Positions 55,144 through 64,000 of a stretch of DNA of 64,000 bases are shown one piece after another (positions within the stretch are counted from its first letter, which is position 1; every line of letters starts with the position of its first letter). The position numbers and the translations under genes are program-made. The notes beneath the pieces were generated by a model, which was not told the DNA's origin, made no database searches, and saw only the letters and a list, made by a program, of their open reading frames with translations. This stretch comes from Fistulifera solaris. Its lineage: Eukaryota > Bacillariophyta > Bacillariophyceae > Naviculales > Stauroneidaceae. The DNA is taken from assembly GCA_030295235.1 (NCBI GenBank), contig AP026123.1:992001-1056000 (forward strand). The letters run 5' to 3'.

Positions 55144-56010
55144 ATGAGAAGGTCTTCACATTCACGGATGTGGTTTTTCCTCATCGGCGGGTCCCTATTG
55201 TGGGCTACTTGTCGAGCGTTTGTCTTCTCTCGTGAATCATGTACTCGTCGAAAACCATTTCTCCATATGGTGGATCCCTGGAATGAGAAGCAGTCATCAT
55301 TACCAGTTGTGTTCGGTGACAGCCAGCCTTTGAGAATAAACGGTGCCGACGCGACCGACGCTTCACAATTTGGAATGTCCGTTTCTCGAAACGACAAACC
55401 CGATGTTACCCAATTTCGGCAGCGCAATGTTGTTGTCGCCATCGTGGCCATCGCTTTGGCGATCGGTCAATATGCCTGGCAGTTTACGCACCCAGTGACA
55501 CCCGTTTCCTTATTGATGCAAATGACACAAGAATCGAGCGCCCCACAAATCATCGGAACCAACAACAAACCCACATTGGTCGATTTTTGGGCACCCTGGT
55601 GTGAAAACTGTCGCATCATGGCCCCGACACTCCGTGCTCTACATGAGGAATACAAAGATCAAATTAATTTCGTTACCATCAACGCCGACGCTACGGATCG
55701 AAATCCCTGGCCTTTGATTAATGCTTTTGGCGTCGATGCTATCCCGCACTTGGCGCTGGTGAATGCGCAAGGTGACGTCGAAACAGCATTGATCGGTCTA
55801 GTACCCAAGAGCATTTTATCGGCGGATTTGGACGTCTTGCTTCGGAATGCTGCAATCGATTGCCCACCAGCTGCGACCAGTAGCAGTATAGAGTCTTCCT
55901 TGGAGAGTACGACAGCGCTCATGTGCACGGAGCGTAAAGAACTCCCTTATCAAATGTTAGATGCCTTTCAAGGGCGACCTGAACAACGTAGGGTGCGATT
56001 CGATCCATAA
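55144..56010 (+). CDS. HCF164-like thioredoxin, plastid thylakoid
   Basis: An intact gene. I use the ATG at 55144 (288 residues), since the frame upstream opens only with a non-ATG codon. A signal peptide (MWFFLIGGSLLWATCRAF) ends in an F at the cleavage site followed by VFSRES, a plastid-type bipartite leader. A membrane segment (VVVAIVAIALAIGQYAWQF, about residue 100) precedes a thioredoxin domain with the active site FWAPWCENCRIMAPTLRAL, and a cis-Pro in DAIPHLALVN. WCxxC with an acidic second residue and one upstream membrane anchor match HCF164, which passes reducing power into the thylakoid lumen for cytochrome b6f assembly. The C-terminal 60 residues are Ser-rich and not typical. Confidence 0.82.
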   Translation: MRRSSHSRMWFFLIGGSLLWATCRAFVFSRESCTRRKPFLHMVDPWNEKQSSLPVVFGDSQPLRINGADATDASQFGMSVSRNDKPDVTQFRQRNVVVAIVAIALAIGQYAWQFTHPVTPVSLLMQMTQESSAPQIIGTNNKPTLVDFWAPWCENCRIMAPTLRALHEEYKDQINFVTINADATDRNPWPLINAFGVDAIPHLALVNAQGDVETALIGLVPKSILSADLDVLLRNAAIDCPPAATSSSIESSLESTTALMCTERKELPYQMLDAFQGRPEQRRVRFDP

Positions 56011-56089
56011 TAGTAAGGTAGAGAAGAGGCGTCAAATACAAAGTAAGTAGAGCTACTGCTTAAAACAAAGAGTTTTAGTTGATATAAAT

Positions 56090-56816
56090 TTATTTGGCAG
56101 GAGCAGCTTTCACTTTTTTGGCAGGAGCCTTTGCGGCCTTCTTTTTCTTGGCATTGTTGATAAGGGGATTCAAATCCTCGACTACTTTAGCGGTGATATT
56201 GTCAACATTGATTTCGACTTCATCTTCCGTAGCATTTCTCTTCAAGGCTTGCGGACATTTCTGCTCGAGCTCCACCAAAACGCGACCAAGATCTTCCTTA
56301 CTAATTTGAAAGAGTGATTTGGCGAAATTGCGTCGATCTTGTAAACTGAGCTTGCCAGCCGTGTCTTCTTTCGAGGGAGGCGCCGGGGCCGCCACGCGAC
56401 AATCTTTGAGCAACGCGGTGTATTGCTTGTCCCATTTCTCTTGCAAATCTTTGGCGAGAGTGTAGAAATCGGATCCGTCGGCATTGTAGGTCATGCAATT
56501 ACGCCAAACGAGCCTCACATCTTCATTTACCTGATAAAGCGTCTGGTAATGGTCTTTCTTTTCAAACGCGTCTTGATCGTTCCCAAATCCATCGGGTGTT
56601 TAATGATGTGCGGGTAATCCGTCAAACCTTTATTAGACGAATACGTAAAACGTTATTCAGCAGCAAAGCAGTCAACTAATAAGGAACTCAAACAGCTCAC
56701 ATACCGTAGGCCTTCCAGTCTACTGGAACACGGAATGGTTCCGCTTCCGGACGATTGTAAAAGCTGTCAACCAGCTTCATTGTACGATTCCAATCTTCTT
56801 CCGTGGGTGCTGACAT
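56090..56816 (-). CDS. Bromodomain protein (one intron, one frameshift)
   Basis: Exon 1 (56705-56816) encodes MSAPTEEDWNRTMKLVDSFY and DWKAYG; a 77-nt GT-AG intron (56628-56704) follows. Exon 2 continues GLTDYPHIIKHPMDLGTIK, then DVRLVWRNCMTYNADGSDFY, which gives the bromodomain ZA loop and the acetyl-lysine-binding Asn in MTYNADG. A T-run (56559-56562) is one base short. After the bromodomain comes a NET-like helical region (RRNFAKSLFQISKEDLGRVL) and a Lys/Ala-rich tail (NNAKKKKAAKAPAKKVKAAP). The total is about 215 residues, a short GTE/BET-like protein with one bromodomain. It would bind acetylated histones in the nucleus. Confidence 0.85.
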
Positions 56817-56879
56817 GATATTGTCTGTGTTGAAGTAGTTCTTCAGTGAATCTGTTAATGTTTGGTAGCTTGTGCTTAA

Positions 56880-57911
56880 TGGACACGGTGTTTTGGATCA
56901 CAAACGACGAAGAAAGCCAGAAAGAGCATGTTCCAGAAAATCTGGTAAATGCAGGTTCCAGAAAATCTGGAATTCTGGATGAGTCAATTCATGTCATACA
57001 GAAATTCTGTAGTGGTTCAGAAATTCTGGACCAGATTTTTCGATCCTACCGAAATGCTAAAAACGTTTTGGAGATAGTCTGGACACGGTGTTTTGGGATC
57101 CTACCGAAATGCGGTGCACGCTCATGATTTTCTGGACGCGGTGTTTTGATGATAACGAAAGAAAGTGCACATTCCAGAAAATCTGGAATTCTGGATGAGT
57201 CATTTCAGGTCATACAGAAATTCTGTAGTGGTCCAGAAATTCTGGACCAGATTTTTTCGATCCTACCGAAATGCTAAAAACGTTTTGGAGATAGTCTGGG
57301 CACGGTGTTTTGGATCCTAACGAAATGCGGTGCATGTCAAGATTTTCTGGACGCGGTGTTTTGATGATAACGAAAGAAAGTGCACATTCCAGAAAATCTG
57401 GAATTCTGGATGAGTCATTTCAGGTCATACAGAAATTCTGTAGTGGTTCAGAAATTCTGGACCAGATTTTTTCGATCCTACCGAAATGCTAAAAAACGTT
57501 TTGGAAGTAGTCTGGACACGGTGTTTGGGATCCTACCGACATGCGTTGCACGCTTAAGATTTTCTGGACGCGGTGTTGTGATGATAACGAAAGATAGTGC
57601 ACATTCCAGAAAATCTGGAATTCTGGATGAGTCAATTCATGTCATACAGAAATTCTGTAGTGGTTCAGAAATTCTGGACCAGATTTTTTCGATCCTACCG
57701 AAATGCTAAATACGTTTTGGAAGTAGTCTGGGCACGGTGTTTTGGGTCCTAACGAAATGCAGTGCATCTCAAGATTTTCTGGAGGCGGTGTTTTGATGAT
57801 AACGAAAGAAAGTGCACATTCCAGAAAATCTGGAATTCTGGATGAGTCATTTCATGTCATACAGAAATTCTGTAGTGGTCCAGAAAATCTGGACCAGATT
57901 TTTCGTTGACG
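56880..57911. repeat. Tandem array, unit 215-217 bp, five copies, rich in short palindromes
   Basis: The word ttccagaaaatctggaattc begins near 56956, 57172, 57387, 57604 and 57819, so units are 215-217 bases. Copies are about 90-95% alike by eye. Each unit holds ccagaaaatctgg, tggaattctgg, acagaaattctgt and cagaaattctgg, all small inverted repeats built on agaa/ttct. The array ends at 57911, shortly before the start of the PDZ gene. Short open frames recur with the repeat period and are not taken as genes. Confidence 0.9.
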
Positions 57912-58016
57912 GCGACGAGAAAGAGAAAATGAAAAAACAACTTTTGGCGTGCGATGACGAGTGCGAGAACGACGACGAGATCAATGAAACGAGAGTGCAT
58001 TCAATTGCACATTGAT

Positions 58017-58412
58017 ATGACAATGAGCTGGAGATTATTATTATTCTTATATTCGATGCTCCTGAGCTCATCGAGTGCATTCGTCATCCCCAAGTATCGA
58101 GAGAGCGGTACCGCTTGTCGGATCAGCAGTGGATTTTCTTTTCAAGGCGACAACCAAATTCTCATATCCGCCCAGAAACCGCTTGGTTTAATCCTAGAAG
58201 AACAAGAAGATGCTTCTATATCAGTCGTTGAAATGGACGAAACTGGATCCGCGGCGAAAGCAGGTGTCAAAATTGGGGATGTTCTTTTGTCGGTACAGAA
58301 TGCATCTGTCGAAAACGTTTCACTGGAACAAGCTATGACTTTCATCGCACGATCCCCCAAGGTAGTCAATCTTCGATTTGCCCGGACTTCTCAAAGCCGT
58401 AATGTGGATTGA
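58017..58412 (+). CDS. PDZ-domain protein, plastid-targeted
   Basis: I choose the ATG at 58017 (131 residues), which opens a signal peptide MTMSWRLLLFLYSMLLSSSSAF with the diatom cleavage pattern SSAF-VIP, a plastid-type leader. An earlier in-frame ATG at 57954 lies inside the flank of the repeat array and would move the signal inwards. The mature part is one PDZ domain: KPLGLILEEQEDASISVVEM (carboxylate loop region), GSAAKAGVKIGDVLLSVQNA and LEQAMTFIARSPKVVNLRF. There is no protease domain. It probably binds protein C-termini in the plastid; the partner is unknown. Confidence 0.75.
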   Translation: MTMSWRLLLFLYSMLLSSSSAFVIPKYRESGTACRISSGFSFQGDNQILISAQKPLGLILEEQEDASISVVEMDETGSAAKAGVKIGDVLLSVQNASVENVSLEQAMTFIARSPKVVNLRFARTSQSRNVD

Positions 58413-58877
58413 TAATCGTGTCGGAAGCGTAGCCGGCCACAGGGTTTCTTTAATTAAAAGTCACCCGCAGCAACACATCGGCCTTGCTTTCGAGTCTACA
58501 TCCTCGTGATGCGGAGCACAGCGAGGATTCCAAGTGTGCTCTACGTGGATAATCGAGTCGCAATGGCAGAGTTGCTAACTCGCATTTAAAGATTTGCTCG
58601 CGTGGACCTTGCTATGTCCTGAACCTGTTGCAGCTATTATACTACCTTTTGCGTTCTACCCATCTGGAACTAGGAGAGACCTTTTTTTAAGTGAAGCATG
58701 GAAGTATACGCGTTAGAGTGGCAGGTGATAGGCCTTCGAGCAAGTCACCACCCCCATAAGGGCGACTCGAGAGTATTCACCGAGTGCTCTTCGATCTGAA
58801 AAGTCTTATTGGAACCTCATAAAATAGGCCCCTTTACGTTTGACTTGTATAAGACGGGACGAGTAAAGCAAGTCCTG
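58413..58877. other. Convergent intergenic region
   Basis: About 465 bases. I see no gene, tRNA or repeat here. Confidence 0.3.
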
Positions 58878-60025
58878 TCAGTTTGAGAAAGTAGACCCTT
58901 CCCATTCCCCGTAGTCTCTGACTAGTTGAAAACGACAATGACTTGCATCCATAGGAAACCTGCAGCCACAGTATTTTTCGTGAAGAATGTTTAACACGGA
59001 TTCTTGAAGGTCCTCCGTCACGCTGACCGGGGTGAAACCTTCAAAACTGCTCCTCGCTACGGAAATAAAGAATGGGCAAGCAACCGGCAAATTCGCCGAA
59101 AAGTGGTGCAATCGTTCGGTCATGCGGTTGCTGTTGGAGCCATCATGGGGCATGGTAAGGATATTAGCCATTTCGCTGGGTAAAGCTTTTCTGTCGATGC
59201 GATACTGCTGTATCGAGGCAAACAGCTCAAATGCATCCTCTTTGTCTTCAAAGAAAGCAGTCAACTCATTTATCTCTTCCTGTGATTCGGGTCTTTTTAT
59301 GATGTCATTCCAACAGGTTTGAAAGCGTTGCATCCACTGAATATGGTTCGACGACGTTGAATTGCCGTAGTTACAACATGGTATTGATCGATGCAAGAGA
59401 CTGGCCAGTTGTTCGTCTTCTACAAACGGATTGTGACAATAAAAGTAATCCAAGCAAACATCAAAGCCGTATGTAGGTTGGAGTCGCTCCTGATTGGGAA
59501 TGGAACTGACGAGCAACTGCAGTTCTTGTGGCAAGAGCAATTTCTCTCGAACATCGTCATCGTCTTGATAATATGGAACCGACCAATTGACTTTGAGCAG
59601 CGCGTCGTGCGGCAAATCGAGAAACGATTCGACGGGAGTGTTGTTAGTAGGACTCCATGCGCCAACGTGAAGCGTGAAATCTCCGTCGGGAAGTTGTTGC
59701 ATGGACGTTTCGAGAGGACGGATCCATTGAATATGTTGTAGTCGCGCCGCCAATACTAGAGGCAATATCCATTCAGCAATACCCGAGGATGTAGCATCGA
59801 GCGCATCATAGAGGGATTCATGTTCATCAAGAGTGTCATGAGGACGAAAACAGTGCTTTGCTGGACAGCGTGGACACGCGAGATCGGGATGGGCGTCCCA
59901 GTGCAGCATTGACCACGAAGTAAGGAGAAGCTTTGACGACGCAAAATGAAGTGAATATGTTCGAGCGCGTGATGATGTGATTCGACGATGATGACCGGGA
60001 TTTTCGGTGGAGTGCTCTTCGTCAT
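58878..60025 (-). CDS. UPF0489 family protein (one frameshift)
   Basis: About 382 residues. The ATG at 60025 gives MTKSTPPKIPVIIVESHHHA, then EHIHFILRR; a slip at 59932-59934 separates it from KLLLTSWSMLHWDAHPDLAC. Together they form the UPF0489 pattern: a parallel strand, VESHHHAL, and LHWDAHPDL with the D-x-H-x-D metal-type site reminiscent of arginase-like folds. Later conserved parts are PLVLAARLQHIQWIRP, DVCLDYFYCHNPF, and a Cys/His-rich end. The same family includes human C5orf22. Its reaction is not known. No targeting peptide is visible. A longer frame starting at 60071 reads through the wrong N-terminal frame. Confidence 0.75.
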
Positions 60026-60863
60026 GGTGGCATTCTTTTTCTTTTGCCGTCCTATTTTTAATGTGATGCACTAGGATGTTGCACTTTAAAGCAACAATTA
60101 TTCATATTGCAAAAGGATTTTTTACAGGAAGAGTTTGCTTGGCAAATAAGTAATAGAGGACGAGCGTTTTGTCATTTGTCTTTAAGTGTATCCAACATCA
60201 GAATGATTTCATTATTTTTACAGTGTGCATTTTACTAGCGCGGTCTCCTTAAACCAACACAATGATCCTATAGTGATCCTAGCAGTCAACGATCCGGAAG
60301 CTTTTTGAACGCATAAAATGAGATGTAGCATTTCAAATGAAATCAGCCATTTACGTTGACACCCATAGAAGCCTTTTCGAAGTTGATTGAATATTTTGTG
60401 CATCATCTGCGGCCCTCTTTGTCGCTGTTCTAATCGTTTCCTTGGCTGGAGCGTGACTGCATTCAGTCTTTAGTTATGTTTAACTAAATTGCAAATCATG
60501 CGCAGCGTAAAATACGAACCGTTTTACTTGGTAAATCCTTTTGTTTTTGGGTGCTTTTGTAAGACAGTTCTTGAGTATCGAATACGATGTTTTTCGTGTT
60601 GAAAAGCGCTTCGCCTAATTTGGTGCCTAACACACTATGGTTCCAAGTGTAGATTACTTTTTTCCCGACTGAACGGATTCAGTCGTGAGTTTGATTAGAT
60701 ACACCGTAATCGGTAATTAAATGACTTTTGTTGGGCTTGAGTAGACTACAATTCAATCAAAATTTAGACACCTTCTGAATATGGAATACCATCAATGTTC
60801 TTTGGTTTGAAAAATTACTGTATGAAAGGTAAAAGAAATGAATATTGACGCTCATTTGTAAGG
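60026..60863. other. Intergenic region, about 840 bases
   Basis: AT-rich with no convincing frame, RNA gene or repeat. Confidence 0.3.
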
Positions 60864-61124
60864 TTAGGAGTTAGGACGAGGCAGGCAGGCGTCCAACGGA
60901 AATCTTAACGGTATCCATGGGTTCAATTTCGCCTCTTTAATCGCTATAGTGAGATAAGCGTGACTTTTTGTCTCTGGCGTCAAACTGTACTTCTCCATGC
61001 TTTTCGGTACTGAATGTTGAAAGGTGGACGACGACGGCTTTTTATTGTTTTTGCGCTTGGCGGTCGCAACATCATAAACGGTCCGAAAGTCCAAACAAAC
61101 AAGCTGCTGTAAACGTTTGTGCAT
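60864..61124 (-). CDS. Possible small basic protein
   Basis: An 86-residue frame from the ATG at 61124 (MHKRLQQLVCLDFRTVYDVA). It is basic in the middle (TAKRKNNKKPSSST) and ends with KSHAYLTIAIKEAKLNPWIP. I recognise no family. Its start lies 47 bases from that of the divergent sulfate-activation gene, which is tight. It may be a real lineage gene, a fragment of a frameshifted one, or spurious. Confidence 0.3.
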   Translation of the reverse strand: MHKRLQQLVCLDFRTVYDVATAKRKNNKKPSSSTFQHSVPKSMEKYSLTPETKSHAYLTIAIKEAKLNPWIPLRFPLDACLPRPNS

Positions 61125-61171
61125 TGTTGCTATTGTATTAAGCCATTTACATTGCTTCTTCCGGCAATAGA

Positions 61172-64000
61172 ATGGCAAAGTACGCCTACGCACCTTTGTC
61201 AATTGTAAGTTTGCCTGTTGTATTTGCAAAGTACGTCTTTTGTCGACGGCGGTTTATCTCATTGCGTCATTTTCCGTTTCCAGGACGAAGCGCGTCGTCG
61301 TCGTTCCTCCAACGATTTACCACAACAAGCGCAGATGATGACGCTCTTGTTCAAGAGCGTATGCCGATGTGTATCGGAATTTGTGTTCTCCTCGCCATTG
61401 TGTACGTATTGAGTCGAACCGGCGATCGCGATGCCATCGCTGTACAACCCCGCACAACAATGTTCGCGTGGAAAATCACCCGCAACTCGTTCCTACAGCG
61501 CCGACTGCGAGTGACGATGACTGGGATGCCCCCGTGTCTCCCAAGAGTGCCGCTAAAGCGACACCTAGCGATAGCGTCTGTCACTGCGATCTCAGTCCCG
61601 ATGAAGCCATGGGCGTACTCCGAGAACAAGCTCTCAGTCGCACAACACCTCATATCATTGAATGCGCCGCAGCCGATGCGGGGAAATCACAGGCGGCTTG
61701 TCATTTGCCCTCCGCGGAGCGTTTCGCGGCACTCGGGCAGAAGGGAGCAACGTTGTGGATGACCGGTTGCAGCGGAGCGGGTAAAACGACCATTGCGACG
61801 GCTCTCGAAGACCAACTCGTCAAATATTATGGAAAACATGTGTATCGATTGGATGGTGATAACTTGAGGACAGGACTCAACCGTGATTTGGGGTTCAGTG
61901 CGGCCGATCGGGCCGAGTCGGTTCGTCGAACGGGAGAATTGGCGACACTGTTTGCCGATGCGGGTGTCATTACCTTGGTGGGATTGATTTCGCCGTATGC
62001 CGAAGATCGAGATGCGGTGCGAAAGCGTCACGAGGAGCAGAACATTCCGTTCTATGAAGTCTTTCTGGACGTGCCGGTGGATGAACTTAAGAAGCGTGAT
62101 CCGAAGGGTCAGTACGCGCGAGTTGAGTCGGGAGAGCTGAAACACTTCACCTGCATTGATGATCGCTATGATCCTCCGGTCAAACCAGAAATCACTCTCA
62201 AAACACATCAATTAGCGATTGAAGAGTCAGTCAATATTTTGTTGCGACGTCTCGAGCGGGATGGTATTCTCATGGGAGCACCGAAACTAGCTCCTCCTGG
62301 GTTGCCGAATCCGGATGGTGATGTCATTGTCGATCTACATGTCCCGGAACATTTGCGAGAACAGCGTCGAGCGGAGGCGGAGACTTTACCAAAGGTTCTT
62401 ATCACAGACATTGATCTCAATTGGTTGCAAACGGTTGGAGAAGGTTGGGCAAGTCCTCTCAAAGGTTTCATGAGAGAAGGAACCTTATTGGAAACGCTGC
62501 ATTTCAACTCGATCTTGACAGATCCCTTCAACGTGACAGGCAACATCGATCGCCATGAGAAAAAGACAAATTTTGATCAGTTCCCCGAGCATCTGCCGCA
62601 CAACCGTGTCAGCATGCCCATTCCGATCACTTTGGCCTGTACTGCTTTTACCAAGGCTGCTATTGAAAACTCCGGCAAGTCGGCTGTGGCGCTTGTCACA
62701 CAAATGGGTGACACGGTTGCTATTTTGCGTGATCCGGAAATATACAACAACCGCAAAGAGGAGATTGTGACGCGAATGTACGGTGTAATCGACTTTGATC
62801 ATCCATACGTGAAGCACATTTATTCTGGTGGAGACTATCTAATCGGAGGAGAGGTTGAACTACTTGATCGCATTCGGTACAATGATGGCCTCGATCAGTG
62901 GCGCAAAACGGCTTCGGAGCTCCTAAAAGAATTTCAAGACAAAGGTGCGGATACGGTGTACGCCTTTCAAACTCGTAACCCGACACACTCGGGACACGCT
63001 TATCTGATGCGTTCGGCTGGGGAAGATCTTCGAAAGAAGGGTTACCAGAAACCTGTTTTGTGGCTTAGCCCTCTCGGTGGATGGACAAAGGAAGATGACG
63101 TTCCTCTTGATGTCCGCGTCAAGCAACACGAACATGTTCTAAAAGCCGGAACGTCCCACCCTGGAGGGCTTGACCCGGAAACAACCGTCATGGCTATTTG
63201 GCCTGCTCCTATGGTGTATGCTGGACCAACTGAAGTTCAATTTCATGCCAAATCACGCCGTAGCGCTGGTGCCTCTTACTTTGTTGTCGGTCGCGACCCA
63301 GCTGGTATGAAGGGTTCGCCCAATGCCCTCGCTCATCCTAATGATGATCTGTACGACGGCGACCACGGACGCTATGTGCTACAATACTCTCCAGGTCTCC
63401 AAGGAATGCAAATGCTCAGTTTTGTCAAAGTCATGTACGACATTTCTGACAATGTCATGAAAGTACCCGACCCAAGTCGAATGCAAGATTTCATTAGCAT
63501 TAGTGGGACGAAGATGCGTCTCTTAGCGCGCAATGGTGCAACACCTTGCAGTCCAACCAACATACCAACTGATCTTGTCGCGGCAAACTGTATTCCGAGT
63601 GGATTCATGGTTCCAGATGGATGGGAAACTGTCGTCGATTATTATCGAAACATTGATGTGCCTGGTCGCTGGACGCCATGGTCAAAACCAATTGTTAACC
63701 CTCCCGCAGACGCGCAAACCAAGTACAAAGGAAAGCTGGGATTCAATTCTTTCATGCTTAGAAGTACGGCGGTTGACTCGTATTGGCATGACGTACCGGT
63801 TCGTTCGGAGAAGGGCAACTTTGTCATTAACATGGTAACAGAGATCCCAATGCACATGACGGCCAAATTGGAACTCAACAAAGAGCTACCGCACAATCCT
63901 ATCATGCAGGATGCCAACGATGATGGCTCGACTCGATACTACACATACGGAACTCCGTTTTTCAACTATGGTTTGATTCCTCAGACATGGGAAGATCCAT
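61172..64000 (+). CDS. Trifunctional APS kinase / ATP sulfurylase / inorganic pyrophosphatase fusion, 3' end outside window (frameshifts near 5' end)
   Basis: Exon 1 (61172-61204, MAKYAYAPLSI) is followed by a 79-nt GT-AG intron (61205-61283). Exon 2 runs to the window end. Two slips near 61331 and 61460 break the N-terminus, which includes a single membrane segment (MCIGICVLLAIVYVL). From about residue 165: APS kinase with P-loop GCSGAGKTTIATALEDQL, RLDGDNLRTGLNRDLGFS and FLDVPVDELKKRDPKGQY. Then ATP sulfurylase with FQTRNPTHSGHAYLMRSA, GGWTKEDDVPLDVR-type and FVVGRDPAGMKG. Last, the start of a family I pyrophosphatase: YWHDVPVRSEKGNFVINMV, EIPMHMTAKLELNKELPHN and FNYGLIPQTWEDP. One protein could make PAPS from sulfate and ATP and remove the pyrophosphate. 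Confidence 0.92.

Noticed and set aside
56880-57911. CRISPR-like array
   Set aside because: Repeats are head-to-tail units of 215 bases without unique spacers, in a eukaryotic genome. It is a satellite.
1144-61470. Programmed ribosomal frameshifting or introns as explanation of the broken frames
   Set aside because: The slips are in both directions, in unrelated genes, and at plain short runs without slippery-heptamer and pseudoknot context; gaps are one base, too small for introns.

Overview
This is nuclear DNA from a diatom, most probably a pennate species close to Phaeodactylum tricornutum. The evidence is short GT-AG introns (57-241 nt) in several genes, high gene density on both strands, eukaryotic spliceosome and mitochondrial complex I and III genes, and several proteins that begin with a signal peptide followed by an ASAFAP-like plastid-targeting site. 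An APS kinase / ATP sulfurylase / pyrophosphatase fusion and an ovothiol synthase add support. The species was not checked by any search.

A feature of the whole window is that about half of the conserved genes are interrupted by one-base frameshifts. Nearly all lie in or beside short homopolymers, and each is cured by adding or removing one base of the run. I read these as assembly or sequencing errors, so I give full gene extents that bridge them. Intact genes (CMC2-like, the PPR protein, the third FAD oxidase, the thioredoxin, the MORN protein) lie between the broken ones.

Layout. 0-6 kb: an SRPBCC protein with a lipidation motif, a Cys-rich membrane protein, a plastid DUF4336 protein and U2AF large subunit. 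6-16 kb: leucyl aminopeptidase (M17), a mitochondrial-type PLP decarboxylase and the spliceosomal helicase Aquarius. 16-26 kb: complex I NDUFA12, an amidohydrolase, CMC2-like, cytochrome c1, a secreted Cys-rich protein, a small thylakoid protein and an acyltransferase-3 membrane protein. 26-31 kb: ovothiol synthase OvoA and a secreted protein with four CRLCPNDDD motifs. 31-36 kb: an orphan gene, a minisatellite, a plastid PPR protein and a broken fragment of an aminopeptidase paralogue. 36-45.5 kb: four tandem secreted FAD-linked oxidases of the gulonolactone/arabinonolactone oxidase type, with signs of gene conversion. 45.5-51 kb: a large repeat and C2H2 protein, a MORN/SAM-like protein and a complex I ESSS-like subunit. 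51-64 kb: the ribosome-biogenesis methyltransferase SPB1, an HCF164-like thioredoxin, a bromodomain protein, a 215-bp tandem array rich in small palindromes, a plastid PDZ protein, a UPF0489 protein, and the trifunctional sulfate-activation fusion running off the right end.

The genes do not form operons. Functional themes are mitochondrial respiration (cytochrome c1, NDUFA12, ESSS-like, CMC2), RNA processing (U2AF65, Aquarius, SPB1, PPR), sulfur metabolism (OvoA, sulfate activation fusion) and plastid proteins.
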